A stretch of 64,000 nucleotides of DNA, taken from NCBI GenBank assembly GCA_014654065.1, contig JACWDM010000003.1:62001-126000 (forward strand), in the 5' to 3' direction. The position numbers and the translations under genes were made by a program. The notes beneath the pieces were generated by a model, which searched no databases, was not told the DNA's origin, and saw nothing but the letters and a program-made list of their open reading frames with translations. This DNA comes from Pelagibacterales bacterium SAG-MED15 (GTDB lineage Bacteria; Pseudomonadota; Alphaproteobacteria; Pelagibacterales; Pelagibacteraceae). The first letter of the stretch is position 1; every line of letters begins with the position of its first letter. Shown here piece by piece: positions 30,537 to 39,471 of this stretch.

Positions 30537-30615
30537 TTAAGTTAAAAGTTGCCTTTTATAGTCTTTTTTGTATTGTGCGATTTTTAATATTAAATAATTA
30601 ATCTAGGGAATTACA

Positions 30616-32721
30616 ATGAACACATCTGTCGAAACAATTTTATCTTATACAATTTTAGCCGGTTTATTATCAATAGTTTACGGTTTTTTTACGGGTAAAC
30701 AAATTTTAAATGCAAGTTCTGGTAATGATAAAATGAGAGACATAGCCTCTGCTATACAAATCGGTGCTAAGGCTTATTTGAATAGGCAATATAAAACTAT
30801 AGCAATTGTTGGTGTCGCTGTTCTTGTAATTATTAGTTATGCTTTTAGTATTTTAGTAGGTTTGGGTTATTTAATAGGTGCTGCATTGTCTGGTATAGCT
30901 GGTTATGTTGGTATGTTAGTTTCTGTTGAAGCTAACGTTCGAACAGCAGAGGCATCTAGAAAAGGTTTATCTCAAGGTTTATCTATAGCTTTTAAATCCG
31001 GTGCTGTAACTGGTATGCTTGTAGCTGGACTCGCTCTTTTGTCTATAGCAGTTTACTATTATTTATTGCTCAAATTAAATGTTGATGAAAGAGAAATAGT
31101 CAATGCACTTGTTGCCTTGGGTTTTGGTGCATCTTTAATATCAATTTTTGCTAGATTAGGTGGAGGTATATTTACCAAAGGTGCTGACGTTGGTGCAGAC
31201 TTAGTTGGTAAAGTTGAAGCAGGTATACCTGAGGATGACCCACGTAATCCAGCTGTTATTGCTGATAATGTTGGAGATAACGTTGGTGATTGCGCAGGCA
31301 TGGCTGCTGATTTGTTTGAAACATATGCTGTAACAATTGTTGCAACAATGGTCCTTTCTTCTATTTTCTTTGTTAACGATTTAAATATGATGATATATCC
31401 TTTAACTATCGGCGGCGCTTGTATTTTAACATCAATTTTAGGAACTTTTTTTGTGAGATTGGGTAATAGCAAAAATATAATGGCAGCTTTATACAAAGGT
31501 TTTATAGCTACAGCTATTTCATCATTAATATTATTATATCCACTAACTGATTATGTTATTGGTTTTGCAACAGAATACAGTGTTAACGGTGTTACTTTTA
31601 ACGGCAAAAGTCTTTATTATTGTGGAGTAATAGGCCTTGCAATTACAGGTTTACTTATCTGGGTTACAGAATATTACACCGGGACAAATTACAGACCAGT
31701 AAGAAGCGTAGCAAGTTCATCAACAACTGGTCATGGTACAAACGTAATTCAAGGTCTAGCAGTATCGCTTGAGGCAACTGCAATACCTGCTTTAATTATC
31801 GTGGCTGGAATATTATTAACAAATTATATTGCTGGTCTGTTTGGTATAGCAATAGCTGTTACAACAATGTTGGCCTTGGCTGGAATGGTTGTTGCATTAG
31901 ATGCTTATGGTCCAGTAACCGATAACGCCGGTGGTATAGCAGAAATGTCTAAATTGCCGAATAATGTTAGAAAAACAACAGATGCTTTAGATGCTGTTGG
32001 GAATACAACTAAAGCAGTTACAAAAGGATACGCTATCGGATCTGCTGGTCTTGGAGCACTAGTTTTATTCGCTGCTTATACTGAAGATATAAAACATTTT
32101 TCTAAAGTTACCGGTTCTAAGCTTGAAGGAATTGTAGTTACCTTTGATTTATCAAACCCCTATGTTGTAGTTGGTTTGTTAATTGGTGGCATGTTACCTT
32201 ATTTATTTGGTTCAATGGGTATGCAAGCTGTAGGACGAGCAGGTGGTGCTGTAGTAATAGAAGTTAGAAGGCAATTCAAAAAATTCCCAGGAATTATGAA
32301 AAGAAAACAAAAACCTGATTATGCTAAATTGGTTGATTTATTGACTGTAGCAGCAATAAAAGAAATGATAATTCCGTCACTTTTACCAGTTTTATCACCT
32401 ATAGTTTTATATTTTATTATTTACGCAATAGGTGGACAAGTTGCTGCCCTAGCATCTGTAGGTGCAATGCTTTTAGGTGTTATAATAACTGGTTTATTTG
32501 TAGCTGTTTCAATGACAGCAGGTGGTGGTGCTTGGGACAATGCAAAAAAATTTATTGAAGATGGAAACTATGGTGGAAAAGGTTCAGAGGCACATAAGGC
32601 TGCAGTTACTGGTGATACAGTTGGTGATCCATATAAAGATACAGCAGGTCCTGCGGTAAACCCTATGATTAAAATAACTAACATTGTTGCATTATTATTG
32701 TTAGCTGTAATAGCAGGTTAA
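30616..32721 (+). CDS. hppA: K+-independent proton-pumping pyrophosphatase
   Basis: Integral membrane enzyme that hydrolyses pyrophosphate and pumps H+. It has 701 residues with about 16 membrane segments. The substrate site is clear in [20 protein letters not shown] followed by [16 protein letters not shown], and in the C-terminal [14 protein letters not shown] and [20 protein letters not shown]. The motif GNTTKA carries Lys where K+-dependent enzymes have Ala, which marks the K+-independent class. It stands alone with a weak AGGGA Shine-Dalgarno and overlaps the convergent bamE by four bases. Pumps of this kind let a small oligotroph save energy from biosynthetic pyrophosphate. Confidence 0.96.
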   Translation: MNTSVETILSYTILAGLLSIVYGFFTGKQILNASSGNDKMRDIASAIQIGAKAYLNRQYKTIAIVGVAVLVIISYAFSILVGLGYLIGAALSGIAGYVGMLVSVEANVRTAEASRKGLSQGLSIAFKSGAVTGMLVAGLALLSIAVYYYLLLKLNVDEREIVNALVALGFGASLISIFARLGGGIFTKGADVGADLVGKVEAGIPEDDPRNPAVIADNVGDNVGDCAGMAADLFETYAVTIVATMVLSSIFFVNDLNMMIYPLTIGGACILTSILGTFFVRLGNSKNIMAALYKGFIATAISSLILLYPLTDYVIGFATEYSVNGVTFNGKSLYYCGVIGLAITGLLIWVTEYYTGTNYRPVRSVASSSTTGHGTNVIQGLAVSLEATAIPALIIVAGILLTNYIAGLFGIAIAVTTMLALAGMVVALDAYGPVTDNAGGIAEMSKLPNNVRKTTDALDAVGNTTKAVTKGYAIGSAGLGALVLFAAYTEDIKHFSKVTGSKLEGIVVTFDLSNPYVVVGLLIGGMLPYLFGSMGMQAVGRAGGAVVIEVRRQFKKFPGIMKRKQKPDYAKLVDLLTVAAIKEMIIPSLLPVLSPIVLYFIIYAIGGQVAALASVGAMLLGVIITGLFVAVSMTAGGGAWDNAKKFIEDGNYGGKGSEAHKAAVTGDTVGDPYKDTAGPAVNPMIKITNIVALLLLAVIAG

Positions 32722-33179
32722 TTTTTTTTATCCATTTTACGCATTGGATCATTAATTTTTTGTCTTACGCTTGATAAAAAGTCGTATACGAAAGATCTCT
32801 TTGTATAAACTGATCCTGTTGATTTTTCTACAATTTTTATATTTTTCATTGTATCCTTGTTATAAAAATCCTTTTTAGCCAACATACCCATATCGTTAAT
32901 TTCTAAAACCAAAACGTTGTTAACTAGTAATTGTTCTTTTCCCAGCTTATAGATTGATCCAGTAGACAGTTTTCTTTCTATATAAATCCAAACATCATTA
33001 TCAAAAGTACTCCTAACTGATGGATTGCCCAACAATTTTATTATATCATTCTTGTTACTCATATTTACAGTCAATATGTCATTTTTTTTAGCTAAAAAGT
33101 GTACACCATGATGTTTTATTACTTTATTAGTTGAGCAACTTAAAATAAATATAATAATCAAAAATAAAAATTTATTCAT
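32718..33179 (-). CDS. bamE: Outer-membrane assembly lipoprotein BamE
   Basis: Lipoprotein of the BAM complex (SmpA/OmlA family). The 153 residues begin with a short hydrophobic segment and the lipobox FILSCS with Cys at about 15. The BamE core follows: [29 protein letters not shown] (about 42-70), where family members read K..V...LG.P...D.F....W.Y. The tail beyond 110 is Lys-rich. Its ATG shares bases with the divergent chaperone gene's ATG. A TATAAT lies eight bases before its start (33188-33193), inside the chaperone coding region. Confidence 0.87.
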   Translation of the reverse strand: MNKFLFLIIIFILSCSTNKVIKHHGVHFLAKKNDILTVNMSNKNDIIKLLGNPSVRSTFDNDVWIYIERKLSTGSIYKLGKEQLLVNNVLVLEINDMGMLAKKDFYNKDTMKNIKIVEKSTGSVYTKRSFVYDFLSSVRQKINDPMRKMDKKN

Positions 33180-33651
33180 GCAAAAAAATTATATTAATAT
33201 TTATAACAATTTAGTAAATTTCTCTAGAAATAAAAAATTGTTTAATATTTTCACTAAAAAAGACACATTTTCAGATAGGTTAATTATATTATTAATTCAT
33301 TTAGGTTTTTTTATTAAAAATTATAAAAGTGATATATCTAAGGAAGAAATGCAACAAATATATGATTATGTTTTTAGACAATTAGAACTCAGCATTAGAG
33401 AAATTGGTTATGGCGACGCATCTATTAATAAAAAAATGAAAGATTATATTAATGTTTTTCATTCAATGTTAGAAAAAATTGAAACATGGGACAGTCTAAG
33501 TGATACTAATAAGGATAAATATTTAAAGAATTATTTAAATTACAATGTAAATTTTAAAGATTTATCAACTTATTTTAATAAATTTAGTATTTTTCTATCA
33601 AATAAGCCTTTTAATTTATTCACAAAAGGTGTAATAAAAAGTGAATTTTAA
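33178..33651 (+). CDS. Ubiquinol-cytochrome c chaperone family protein
   Basis: Bacterial homologue of mitochondrial Cbp3, an assembly factor of the cytochrome bc1 complex. The 157-residue protein is helical. It has the family signature [29 protein letters not shown] (about 56-84), corresponding to the F-x-x-x-x-x-x-x-REMGVGD-x-x-x-x-KKMK pattern. Next to bamE is the standard alphaproteobacterial location. The start codon overlaps that of bamE on the other strand (shared CATG), so its promoter must lie within bamE. Confidence 0.82.
   Translation: MQKNYINIYNNLVNFSRNKKLFNIFTKKDTFSDRLIILLIHLGFFIKNYKSDISKEEMQQIYDYVFRQLELSIREIGYGDASINKKMKDYINVFHSMLEKIETWDSLSDTNKDKYLKNYLNYNVNFKDLSTYFNKFSIFLSNKPFNLFTKGVIKSEF
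33188..33193 (-). promoter_or_regulatory. -10 box for bamE inside the opposite gene
   Basis: On the minus strand this reads TATAAT, eight bases before the bamE ATG. It predicts transcription from about the start codon and lies inside the chaperone coding sequence, as it must because the two start codons overlap. No good -35 is visible. Confidence 0.35.
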
Positions 33652-33653
33652 TT

Positions 33654-33833
33654 ATGGCAGTTCCAAAACGTAAAACATCTAAATCAAGGGCGGGTAAAAG
33701 GCGTTCACATATACGTCTATCTCCTAAGAATATAGTTGAAGATAAAAAAAGCGGTGAGTATCGACTTTCACATCATTTGGATCCAAAAACAGGCATGTAT
33801 AAAGGCAGACAAATCCTAGATCCTAAAGAATAA
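33654..33833 (+). CDS. rpmF: 50S ribosomal protein L32
   Basis: A 59-residue ribosomal protein that begins [19 protein letters not shown], the canonical L32 start, and continues with [19 protein letters not shown]. It lies two bases after the chaperone stop and 19 before plsX, in the usual rpmF-plsX order. The zinc-binding Cys residues found in some L32 proteins are absent. Confidence 0.96.
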   Translation: MAVPKRKTSKSRAGKRRSHIRLSPKNIVEDKKSGEYRLSHHLDPKTGMYKGRQILDPKE

Positions 33834-33839
33834 AATATT

Positions 33840-33845
33840 TATAAT
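33840..33845 (+). promoter_or_regulatory. -10 box upstream of plsX
   Basis: A perfect TATAAT ends seven bases before the plsX ATG, in the 19-base gap after rpmF. The expected transcription start is at or next to the start codon. The -35 position (TAGATC, inside rpmF) is poor. Confidence 0.4.
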
Positions 33846-33852
33846 ACATTTT

Positions 33853-34860
33853 ATGTCTAAAAACATAACAATTGCAGTAGACGCAATGGGTGGTGATGGG
33901 TCACCTAAAAAGATTATTGATGGAATAGCACATCATTTTAAAAATGCATCAGGGGTTTTTTATAACATATATGGTGATGCTGATGAAATATCAAAAATTA
34001 TACCATCCACTTTAGATAAAAATTTCTATAAAATTTATAATACTAAAAATTTTGTAAAAGGAACCGATACTCCTTTAGAAGCAGCAAAAAGAGGTAAAGA
34101 CACCAGTATGTGGCTTTCCATAGATAGTGTAAAAAATAATAAATCTGATGTAGTCATCTCAGCGGGCAATACTGGAGCATTGTTAGTTATTGCTAAGCTA
34201 AATTTAAAAATGATTGAGAATATTGACAAACCTGCACTTTCCGCACTTTGGCCGAACAAAAAGGGCATGAGCGTTGTATTAGATCTCGGTGCTAACATTG
34301 AATGTAATGATAAAAATCTAATCGATTTTGCAATAATGGGCTCATCAGTTTTTAAATCATTATTTCCACATGAGGTAGCTAAAGTTGCATTATTAAATAT
34401 TGGTTCAGAAGAAATAAAAGGAAATGAGACAATTAGAGAGACGTATAAAAAACTTAGCGTATTACAAAATCAAGATTATGAATTTAAGGGATATATTGAG
34501 GGAAACAATATTATGAAAGGCGATGTGAACGTTATTGTTTCAGATGGTTTTACGGGTAATATAGCACTTAAAACAGCAGAAGGGACAGCTAATTTTATTA
34601 CTGATGAACTAAAAAAAACTTTTACAAGTAATATGACCGGTAAATTATCAGGTTTACTCAATCACTTTAATCTTAAAAAATTTAAAAAAAGACTGGATCC
34701 ACGTCTTTACAATGGGGCTATTTTTATAGGATTAGACTCACCTGTTATTAAAAGCCATGGTTCAACTGACTTTGTTGGATTTTCAAACTCATTATCTGTA
34801 TGTGAAAAAATTGTAAAAGGAGATCTTATTAACAAAATTAAAGAAAAAATTAATCAATGA
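33853..34860 (+). CDS. plsX: Phosphate acyltransferase PlsX
   Basis: Makes acyl-phosphate from acyl-ACP for phospholipid synthesis. The 335 residues start with TIAVDAMGGDGSPKKIIDGI. They include DVVISAGNTGALLVIAKL, SVVLDLGANIEC, LLNIGSEEIKGNE and VIVSDGFTGNIALKTAEG, all family markers. It overlaps ihfA by four bases; in many alphaproteobacteria fabH lies between these two genes. Confidence 0.96.
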   Translation: MSKNITIAVDAMGGDGSPKKIIDGIAHHFKNASGVFYNIYGDADEISKIIPSTLDKNFYKIYNTKNFVKGTDTPLEAAKRGKDTSMWLSIDSVKNNKSDVVISAGNTGALLVIAKLNLKMIENIDKPALSALWPNKKGMSVVLDLGANIECNDKNLIDFAIMGSSVFKSLFPHEVAKVALLNIGSEEIKGNETIRETYKKLSVLQNQDYEFKGYIEGNNIMKGDVNVIVSDGFTGNIALKTAEGTANFITDELKKTFTSNMTGKLSGLLNHFNLKKFKKRLDPRLYNGAIFIGLDSPVIKSHGSTDFVGFSNSLSVCEKIVKGDLINKIKEKINQ

Positions 34861-35153
34861 GAATTAATTTAACTAAAAGAGATATAATTAATTCAATTTA
34901 TATGCAAATCGGATTTTCAAAAAGAATAGCAGATAATTTATTCGATGATATAATTGATTGTATAATTGATAACCTGATAGAGCATAAAAAACTTAAGATT
35001 TCTAACTTTGGTACTTTTTCTTTAATCAAGAAAAATAAAAGACCTGGTATTAATTTTAAAACAAAGCAAAAAATAATTATTAATGAGAGAAATGTTATTT
35101 TATTTAAAGCTTCAAAAGATTTTAAAAAATTTGTAAATGAAAACAAGCAATAA
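34857..35153 (+). CDS. ihfA: Integration host factor alpha-type DNA-binding protein
   Basis: A 98-residue HU/IHF family protein that bends DNA. The fold is visible in LTKRDIINSIYMQIGFSKRIADNLFDDIID, KLKISNFGTFSLIKKNKRPGINFKT (the DNA-inserting Pro is in the KRPGIN arm) and VILFKASKDFKKFVN. Location between plsX and a MerR gene is that of ihfA in alphaproteobacteria, hence alpha rather than beta. It overlaps merR by 17 bases. Confidence 0.9.
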   Translation: MRINLTKRDIINSIYMQIGFSKRIADNLFDDIIDCIIDNLIEHKKLKISNFGTFSLIKKNKRPGINFKTKQKIIINERNVILFKASKDFKKFVNENKQ

Positions 35154-35523
35154 ACTTGACAAAGCATATAAAACTATAAGTGAGGTTGCAGAAATTTTAG
35201 ATTTAAAAAACAAAAAAAACGGTAAATTAAGCACTCATACTATAAGATTTTGGGAAAAGACTTTTAAACAGGTTAGACCTAAACTTTTAAACTCGAAAAG
35301 ACGTTATTATGATAAGTCTAGCATCGAAATTTTAAAAAAAATCAAGTTTTTGCTTAAAGATCAAGGTTTTAAGATAGAAGGTGTAAAAAAATTACTCAAT
35401 AACGAATTAACTTTTAATCTTGACGATACCGCAAAAAAATCTATAAGCTATGATGATAGAAGTTTTAAACTTAAGTTAAATAAAATTTCTAATATAATAA
35501 AAGATATTAAAAATTTAAAATAA
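35137..35523 (+). CDS. MerR family transcriptional regulator
   Basis: A 128-residue protein with a MerR-type winged-helix domain: YKTISEVAEILDLKN, STHTIRFWEKTFKQVRPKLLNSKRRYYDKSSIEIL and KFLLKDQGFKIEGVKKLL. This is the conserved regulator found just after ihfA in alphaproteobacteria. The C-terminal part is short and basic, with no evident effector-binding domain. Its target is unknown. The stop overlaps the rpmG start (TAATG). Confidence 0.87.
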   Translation: MKTSNKLDKAYKTISEVAEILDLKNKKNGKLSTHTIRFWEKTFKQVRPKLLNSKRRYYDKSSIEILKKIKFLLKDQGFKIEGVKKLLNNELTFNLDDTAKKSISYDDRSFKLKLNKISNIIKDIKNLK

Positions 35524-35714
35524 TGGCAAAAAAAACTCACGTTAAGGTAAGACTTGTTCCGGAAGCTAAACCCGATAGTTCTTTTTTCTATTATGTAAAG
35601 AAGCCAGCTGGAGGTGAAAAGGCAAAGGTTAAATTAAAAGCTAGAAAGTATAATCCAAGTACAAGAAAACACGAGTTTTTTATAGAAAAAAAACTTCCTC
35701 CTCATAGCAAATAA
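35523..35714 (+). CDS. rpmG: 50S ribosomal protein L33
   Basis: A 63-residue ribosomal protein with the L33 pattern: MAKKTHVKVRLVPEA, FFYYVKKP and KLKARKYNPSTRKHEFFIEKK. It is about ten residues longer than typical proteobacterial L33, with an insert around PAGGEKAK and a short extra tail. It starts at the merR stop and ends one base before the convergent chorismate mutase. Confidence 0.92.
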   Translation: MAKKTHVKVRLVPEAKPDSSFFYYVKKPAGGEKAKVKLKARKYNPSTRKHEFFIEKKLPPHSK

Positions 35715-35715
35715 A

Positions 35716-36006
35716 TCATTTTTTTTTAAAGTTTCTTTTTTCAAAATCAATATATGACCAAATCATATTTTTCCAAATTCTATCTGTTATTCTTGGATCA
35801 ATTTTATTTTCTAGAGATTTTTTTTTGATTTTTTTTAGGATAGTTAAAATCCTCTTTTTATCAATTATATCTTTTTTATGTTCTTTAAGTTTTAAAACTT
35901 CTTTAACTAAGTTTGTCCTTATTTTAATCAGCTTTATGAGATTATCGTCAACTTTATCTAGCTTAACTCTAATTTTTGATAATTTTCTTTTATTTAATGG
36001 CGACAT
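35716..36006 (-). CDS. Chorismate mutase, AroQ class
   Basis: A 96-residue monofunctional enzyme converting chorismate to prephenate for Phe/Tyr synthesis. The AroQ helical pattern is visible: LSKIRVKLDKVDDNLIKLIKIRTNLVKEV (helix 1 with the R-x-x-x-D-x-x-D/N-x-x-L pattern) and VLKLKEHKK. The C-terminal helix is DPRITDRIWKNMIWSYIDFEK. No dehydratase or dehydrogenase domain is attached. Very Lys-rich, as expected from the AT bias. Confidence 0.84.
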   Translation of the reverse strand: MSPLNKRKLSKIRVKLDKVDDNLIKLIKIRTNLVKEVLKLKEHKKDIIDKKRILTILKKIKKKSLENKIDPRITDRIWKNMIWSYIDFEKRNFKKK

Positions 36007-36048
36007 TTATACAATTGGTTGTTAAACAAATTATTATATTTATAAAAG

Positions 36049-37080
36049 ATGTTTGTAAATAGGGATCTAAAAAGAAGTCCAATAACTATATGGCTTGTAT
36101 CAATATATTTATTACTTGTGTTAATGGTTGGAGTAGGTGGGCTTACTAGACTTACTGATTCTGGCTTGTCTATTACAGAATGGGAACTTTTTACAGGAAT
36201 ATTACCTCCAATATTATCTAGTGAATGGGAGTTTTATTTTTCTGAATATAAAAAAATACCAGAATTTATTTATCAAAACAGCGATATATCATTAGATGAA
36301 TTTAAGATAATTTTTTATTGGGAATACTTTCATAGGCTATTAGGAAGATTTATTGGTCTAATATCAATCATACCTTTATTTTATTTTTTTTATAAATATA
36401 GAGGTCAAAATATTTCACTTTTAAAATATTCTTTAATTTTTGTTCTTGTTTGCGCACAAGGTTTTTTAGGATGGTACATGGTACAAAGTGGGCTAGTAGA
36501 AAGAATTGATGTTAGTCACTATCGACTTGCATCTCATTTATTTTTAGCTTTTATAATAATCTCATTAACTTTTTGGTTTATAATGGATTCTTTCCAAATT
36601 AAAGGTTTTACTAAAAAATTACCTAGTTTACTTTTAATAACAATACTTCTTTTCATTTTTATTCAAATAGTTTTGGGTGCATTTCTAGCTGGCTTAGATG
36701 GCGGTCTCATTTATAATACATGGCCTGATATGAATGGTAATTTATTTCCTAATGATTACAATAAGGTTAACTTCTTATCTTATGATCTATTTAACAGCCC
36801 TTCAATAGTTCAATTTATACATAGAAAAGTTGCATTATTACTTGTAATATTAATTTTGTACCTGAACATTATTTATGTAAAAAAAAAATTGTCTTTATTT
36901 CCACTTGTTATCTTTAACTTTACAATTTTATTTCAAATATTTATTGGAGTAATTACATTGTTATCTGGTGCAAAAATTTTTTATGCATCTTTGCACCAGT
37001 TAGGTTCTATTTTAGTAGTAAGTAGTTTTTTATATATTTTTTTTAAAAATATTCAAACTAACTTACAGCCTTTAGATTAG
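36049..37080 (+). CDS. ctaA: Haem A synthase (COX15 family)
   Basis: Oxidises haem O to haem A for cytochrome c oxidase in the inner membrane. The 343 residues have about eight membrane segments. Conserved landmarks are VGVGGLTRLTDSGLSITEWEL, FYWEYFHRLLGRFIGL, HYRLASHLFLAF and, in the second half, FIHRKVALLLV and ASLHQLGSIL, which supply the four haem-ligand His residues. Its 3' end overlaps metY by 23 bases. The length corresponds to the long alphaproteobacterial/mitochondrial form. Confidence 0.95.
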   Translation: MFVNRDLKRSPITIWLVSIYLLLVLMVGVGGLTRLTDSGLSITEWELFTGILPPILSSEWEFYFSEYKKIPEFIYQNSDISLDEFKIIFYWEYFHRLLGRFIGLISIIPLFYFFYKYRGQNISLLKYSLIFVLVCAQGFLGWYMVQSGLVERIDVSHYRLASHLFLAFIIISLTFWFIMDSFQIKGFTKKLPSLLLITILLFIFIQIVLGAFLAGLDGGLIYNTWPDMNGNLFPNDYNKVNFLSYDLFNSPSIVQFIHRKVALLLVILILYLNIIYVKKKLSLFPLVIFNFTILFQIFIGVITLLSGAKIFYASLHQLGSILVVSSFLYIFFKNIQTNLQPLD

Positions 37081-38377
37081 GCTTACCAGACGCACTTAGC
37101 GCTTGATCTAAATCAGCGATAATATCATCTGGATGTTCAATTCCAATTGACAATCTAACGTAACCTGGCGTTACACCTGCAGCTAAAAGCTCTTCCGGTG
37201 TAAGTTGGCTATGTGTAGTTGTAGCAGGATGTATAGCTAAACTTCTTGCATCGCCTATATTAGCAACATGGTAAAACATTTTTAATGCTTCGATAAATTT
37301 TTTACCAGCTTCCACACCACCTTTAACTTCAATACCAACCAAAGCTCCGTTTCCGCCTTTAAGATATTTTTTTGATCTTGCTCCTATTTCACCTTTATGA
37401 AGTGTAGGATATATCACTCTTTCAACATTTTTATGTTTGCTTAGAAAAGCAACGGTTTTCTCAGCGTTTGAACAATGTTGTTTCATTCTAAGAGGAGCAG
37501 TTTCAAGACCTTGTATTATTCCCCAGGCATTATCTGGTGCTAATGGCGCACCTAAATCTCTTAATAAACATACTCTAGCTCTTACTGCAAAAGCAACATT
37601 TGCTCCTGTTAATTGTGGAACAACTTCTCCCCAAACAGCACCACCATAACTAGCATCTGGCTCATTAAACATTGGTTGTCTTTTCTTATCTGCTGTCCAA
37701 TCGAAGTTTCCACCATCAACTAGGCATCCACCTATTACTGTACCGTGCCCACCGATAAATTTAGTTAAAGAATGAACTACAACGGCCGCTCCATGTTCTA
37801 AAGGTTTGCATATAACTGGTGCTGCAGTATTATCCATTATTAATGGTATATTATGTTTTCTCCCAATATCTGAAACTTCTTTAATAGGAAAAACTCTTAA
37901 ATATGGATTAGGAAGTGTTTCAGCATAAAAACATCTTGTTTTTTCATCTACAAGTTTCTCAAAGTTTTTTGGATCAGATGGATCAGCATATCTACATTCA
38001 ATACCAAGTTTTTTTAACGTATGTGTAAATAAATTTACTGTTCCACCGTATAAGTCAGTTGAACTAATGAAGTTATCTCCTGCTTGACAAACGTTCATAA
38101 TTGCAAATGTTGAAGCAGCTTGTCCTGATCCTACTGTAACACAAGCTAGACCGCCTTCTAATGCAGCAACTCTTTTTTCAAGAACGTCATTAGTAGGGTT
38201 CATTATTCTTGTATAAATGTTACCAAATTCCTTTAATGCAAATAAATTAGCGGCATTATCTGTATTTTTAAATTGATAAGAAGTAGTTCTGTAAATTGGA
38301 ACTGCTACTGAAGTGGTTGCTGGATCACTTCTATAGTCTCCACCATGTAAAGCTATTGTTTCTGGATTTTTACTCAT
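37058..38377 (-). CDS. metY: O-acetylhomoserine sulfhydrylase (Cys/Met metabolism PLP enzyme)
   Basis: Forms homocysteine from O-acetylhomoserine and sulfide, so methionine can be made by direct sulfhydrylation. From the ATG at 38377 it has 439 residues and a clear Shine-Dalgarno (GAGAGGAAA). Family features are TIALHGGDYRSDPATTSVAVP, RTTSYQF, the PLP Lys in VVHSLTKFIGGHG and the C-terminal LRLSIGIEHPDDII-like sequence. The upstream ATT-rich in-frame extension to 38413 is not needed. O-succinylhomoserine use cannot be excluded. No SAM riboswitch is recognised upstream. Confidence 0.92.
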   Translation of the reverse strand: MSKNPETIALHGGDYRSDPATTSVAVPIYRTTSYQFKNTDNAANLFALKEFGNIYTRIMNPTNDVLEKRVAALEGGLACVTVGSGQAASTFAIMNVCQAGDNFISSTDLYGGTVNLFTHTLKKLGIECRYADPSDPKNFEKLVDEKTRCFYAETLPNPYLRVFPIKEVSDIGRKHNIPLIMDNTAAPVICKPLEHGAAVVVHSLTKFIGGHGTVIGGCLVDGGNFDWTADKKRQPMFNEPDASYGGAVWGEVVPQLTGANVAFAVRARVCLLRDLGAPLAPDNAWGIIQGLETAPLRMKQHCSNAEKTVAFLSKHKNVERVIYPTLHKGEIGARSKKYLKGGNGALVGIEVKGGVEAGKKFIEALKMFYHVANIGDARSLAIHPATTTHSQLTPEELLAAGVTPGYVRLSIGIEHPDDIIADLDQALSASGKPNLKAVS

Positions 38378-38497
38378 ATCTTGTTTCCTCTCTATTGTTT
38401 GTTTGAAAAACAATTTTATTATAGATTAAGACAACTAGGCAATAGTTAAAAAGCACTATATTACCTAACTTTTAGAAGATCTTAACTGATCAAGTAA

Positions 38498-38526
38498 TTG
38501 ACAAACTATACATTTATAAGTATTAA
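38498..38526 (+). promoter_or_regulatory. Promoter for rplM-rpsI
   Basis: A perfect TTGACA (38498-38503) is 17 bases from TATTAA (38521-38526, four of six matches). It lies in the only long divergent gap here (metY to rplM). The -10 ends ten bases before the rplM ATG, leaving at most a few bases of leader. The same TTG could be read as a start codon 39 bases upstream, but promoter use is the better explanation. Confidence 0.5.
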
Positions 38527-38536
38527 TCCGGCATCG

Positions 38537-38998
38537 ATGACTAAATTTATTAAAAAATCTGAAATCAGTTCTCAATGGTTCGAAATTGATGCTAATAATG
38601 CTGTAGTAGGTAGATTAGCTACAATTGTATCAAAAATTTTAAGAGGAAAAAACAAACCTACATTTACACCACATATGGATACAGGTGATTTTGTTGTAGT
38701 TAAAAATGTTGAAAAAATAAAATTCACAGGAAAAAAATTTCAAGATAAGAAATATTATAAACATACTGGTTACCCAGGTGGTATAAAAGAAATTACTCCT
38801 GAAAAGTTGGCTGAAAAGAAAAAACCTGATGAAATCTTAAAATTAGCAGTGAAAAGAATGCTACCAAGAGGCCCGTTAGCTAAAAAGCAACTTACTAAAT
38901 TAAAAATTTATTCTGGTAATGATCATCCGCATTCATCTCAAAATCCAGTATTACTAAACTTATCTTCACTTAACAAAAAAAATATTTTAATTAAATAA
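38537..38998 (+). CDS. rplM: 50S ribosomal protein L13
   Basis: L13 of 153 residues from the ATG at 38537. It reads SQWFEIDANNAVVGRLATIVSKILRGKNKP at the N-terminus, TPHMDTGDFVVVKN, YYKHTGYPGGIKEITPE, LAVKRMLPRGPLAKKQL and KIYSGNDHPHSSQNP, all standard. An upstream TTG at 38498 would add 13 non-homologous residues and coincides with a -35 box. Operon with rpsI, five bases away. Confidence 0.97.
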   Translation: MTKFIKKSEISSQWFEIDANNAVVGRLATIVSKILRGKNKPTFTPHMDTGDFVVVKNVEKIKFTGKKFQDKKYYKHTGYPGGIKEITPEKLAEKKKPDEILKLAVKRMLPRGPLAKKQLTKLKIYSGNDHPHSSQNPVLLNLSSLNKKNILIK

Positions 38999-39003
38999 AT
39001 AAT

Positions 39004-39438
39004 ATGGCTACTATTCAAGGTGATATAATTTCTAATGTTAAAATAGATTTAAAAAACAGCAAATATGCAACAGGTAGAAGAAAAACCTCAATCGCTAAGA
39101 TATGGTTAATGAAAGGAAGTGGCAAAATATCAATTAATGGTAAAGATTATAAAGATTATTTTAAAAGAGCAAACCATAAAATGCAGTTGTTACGACCTTT
39201 TGAAATTCTTAATGAAACCTCATCTTATGATGTTAGAGGTGATGTCACAGGAGGAGGTCTATCTGGTCAGGTAGGTGCTTTAGTTCATGGTATTTCGAAG
39301 GCTTTAGTGATGTTTGATTCTAACTTAAAAACAACATTAAAGAAGGAAAAACTGACCACAAGAGATTCTCGAGCAGTTGAGAGAAAAAAATATGGGCACA
39401 GAAAAGCTAGACGTAGCTTCCAATTCTCTAAAAGATAA
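39004..39438 (+). CDS. rpsI: 30S ribosomal protein S9
   Basis: S9 of 144 residues with the conserved core KYATGRRKTSIAKIWLMKGSGKISING, GGGLSGQVGALVHGISKALV and the invariant C-terminus ERKKYGHRKARRSFQFSKR, whose terminal Lys-Arg reaches the P-site tRNA. The N-terminal 18 residues are an extension usual in alphaproteobacteria. Partner of rplM; argC follows after 33 bases with its own promoter. Confidence 0.97.
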   Translation: MATIQGDIISNVKIDLKNSKYATGRRKTSIAKIWLMKGSGKISINGKDYKDYFKRANHKMQLLRPFEILNETSSYDVRGDVTGGGLSGQVGALVHGISKALVMFDSNLKTTLKKEKLTTRDSRAVERKKYGHRKARRSFQFSKR

Positions 39439-39457
39439 TACATTTTTAATTTTAAAC

Positions 39458-39466
39458 TGTTATAAT
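39458..39466 (+). promoter_or_regulatory. Extended -10 promoter for argC
   Basis: TGTTATAAT is a perfect extended -10 (TGnTATAAT), ending five bases before the argC ATG. No good -35 is seen, which extended -10 promoters do not need. It predicts a leaderless argC transcript. Confidence 0.55.
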
Positions 39467-39471
39467 ACAAA

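Noticed and set aside
31059..31496. 145-residue antisense frame within hppA
   Set aside because: Shadow of a strongly conserved gene; Pro/Lys/Thr-rich and without domain features. The same applies to the other long antisense frames inside gatB, rsh, pdxJ, dac and the MATE gene.
38378..38497. SAM-II or SAM-V riboswitch before metY
   Set aside because: These occur before methionine genes in marine alphaproteobacteria, but I could not see the conserved core by eye. A covariance search would decide.
38498..38536. Upstream TTG start for rplM
   Set aside because: The bases form a TTGACA promoter element and the extra residues do not resemble L13.
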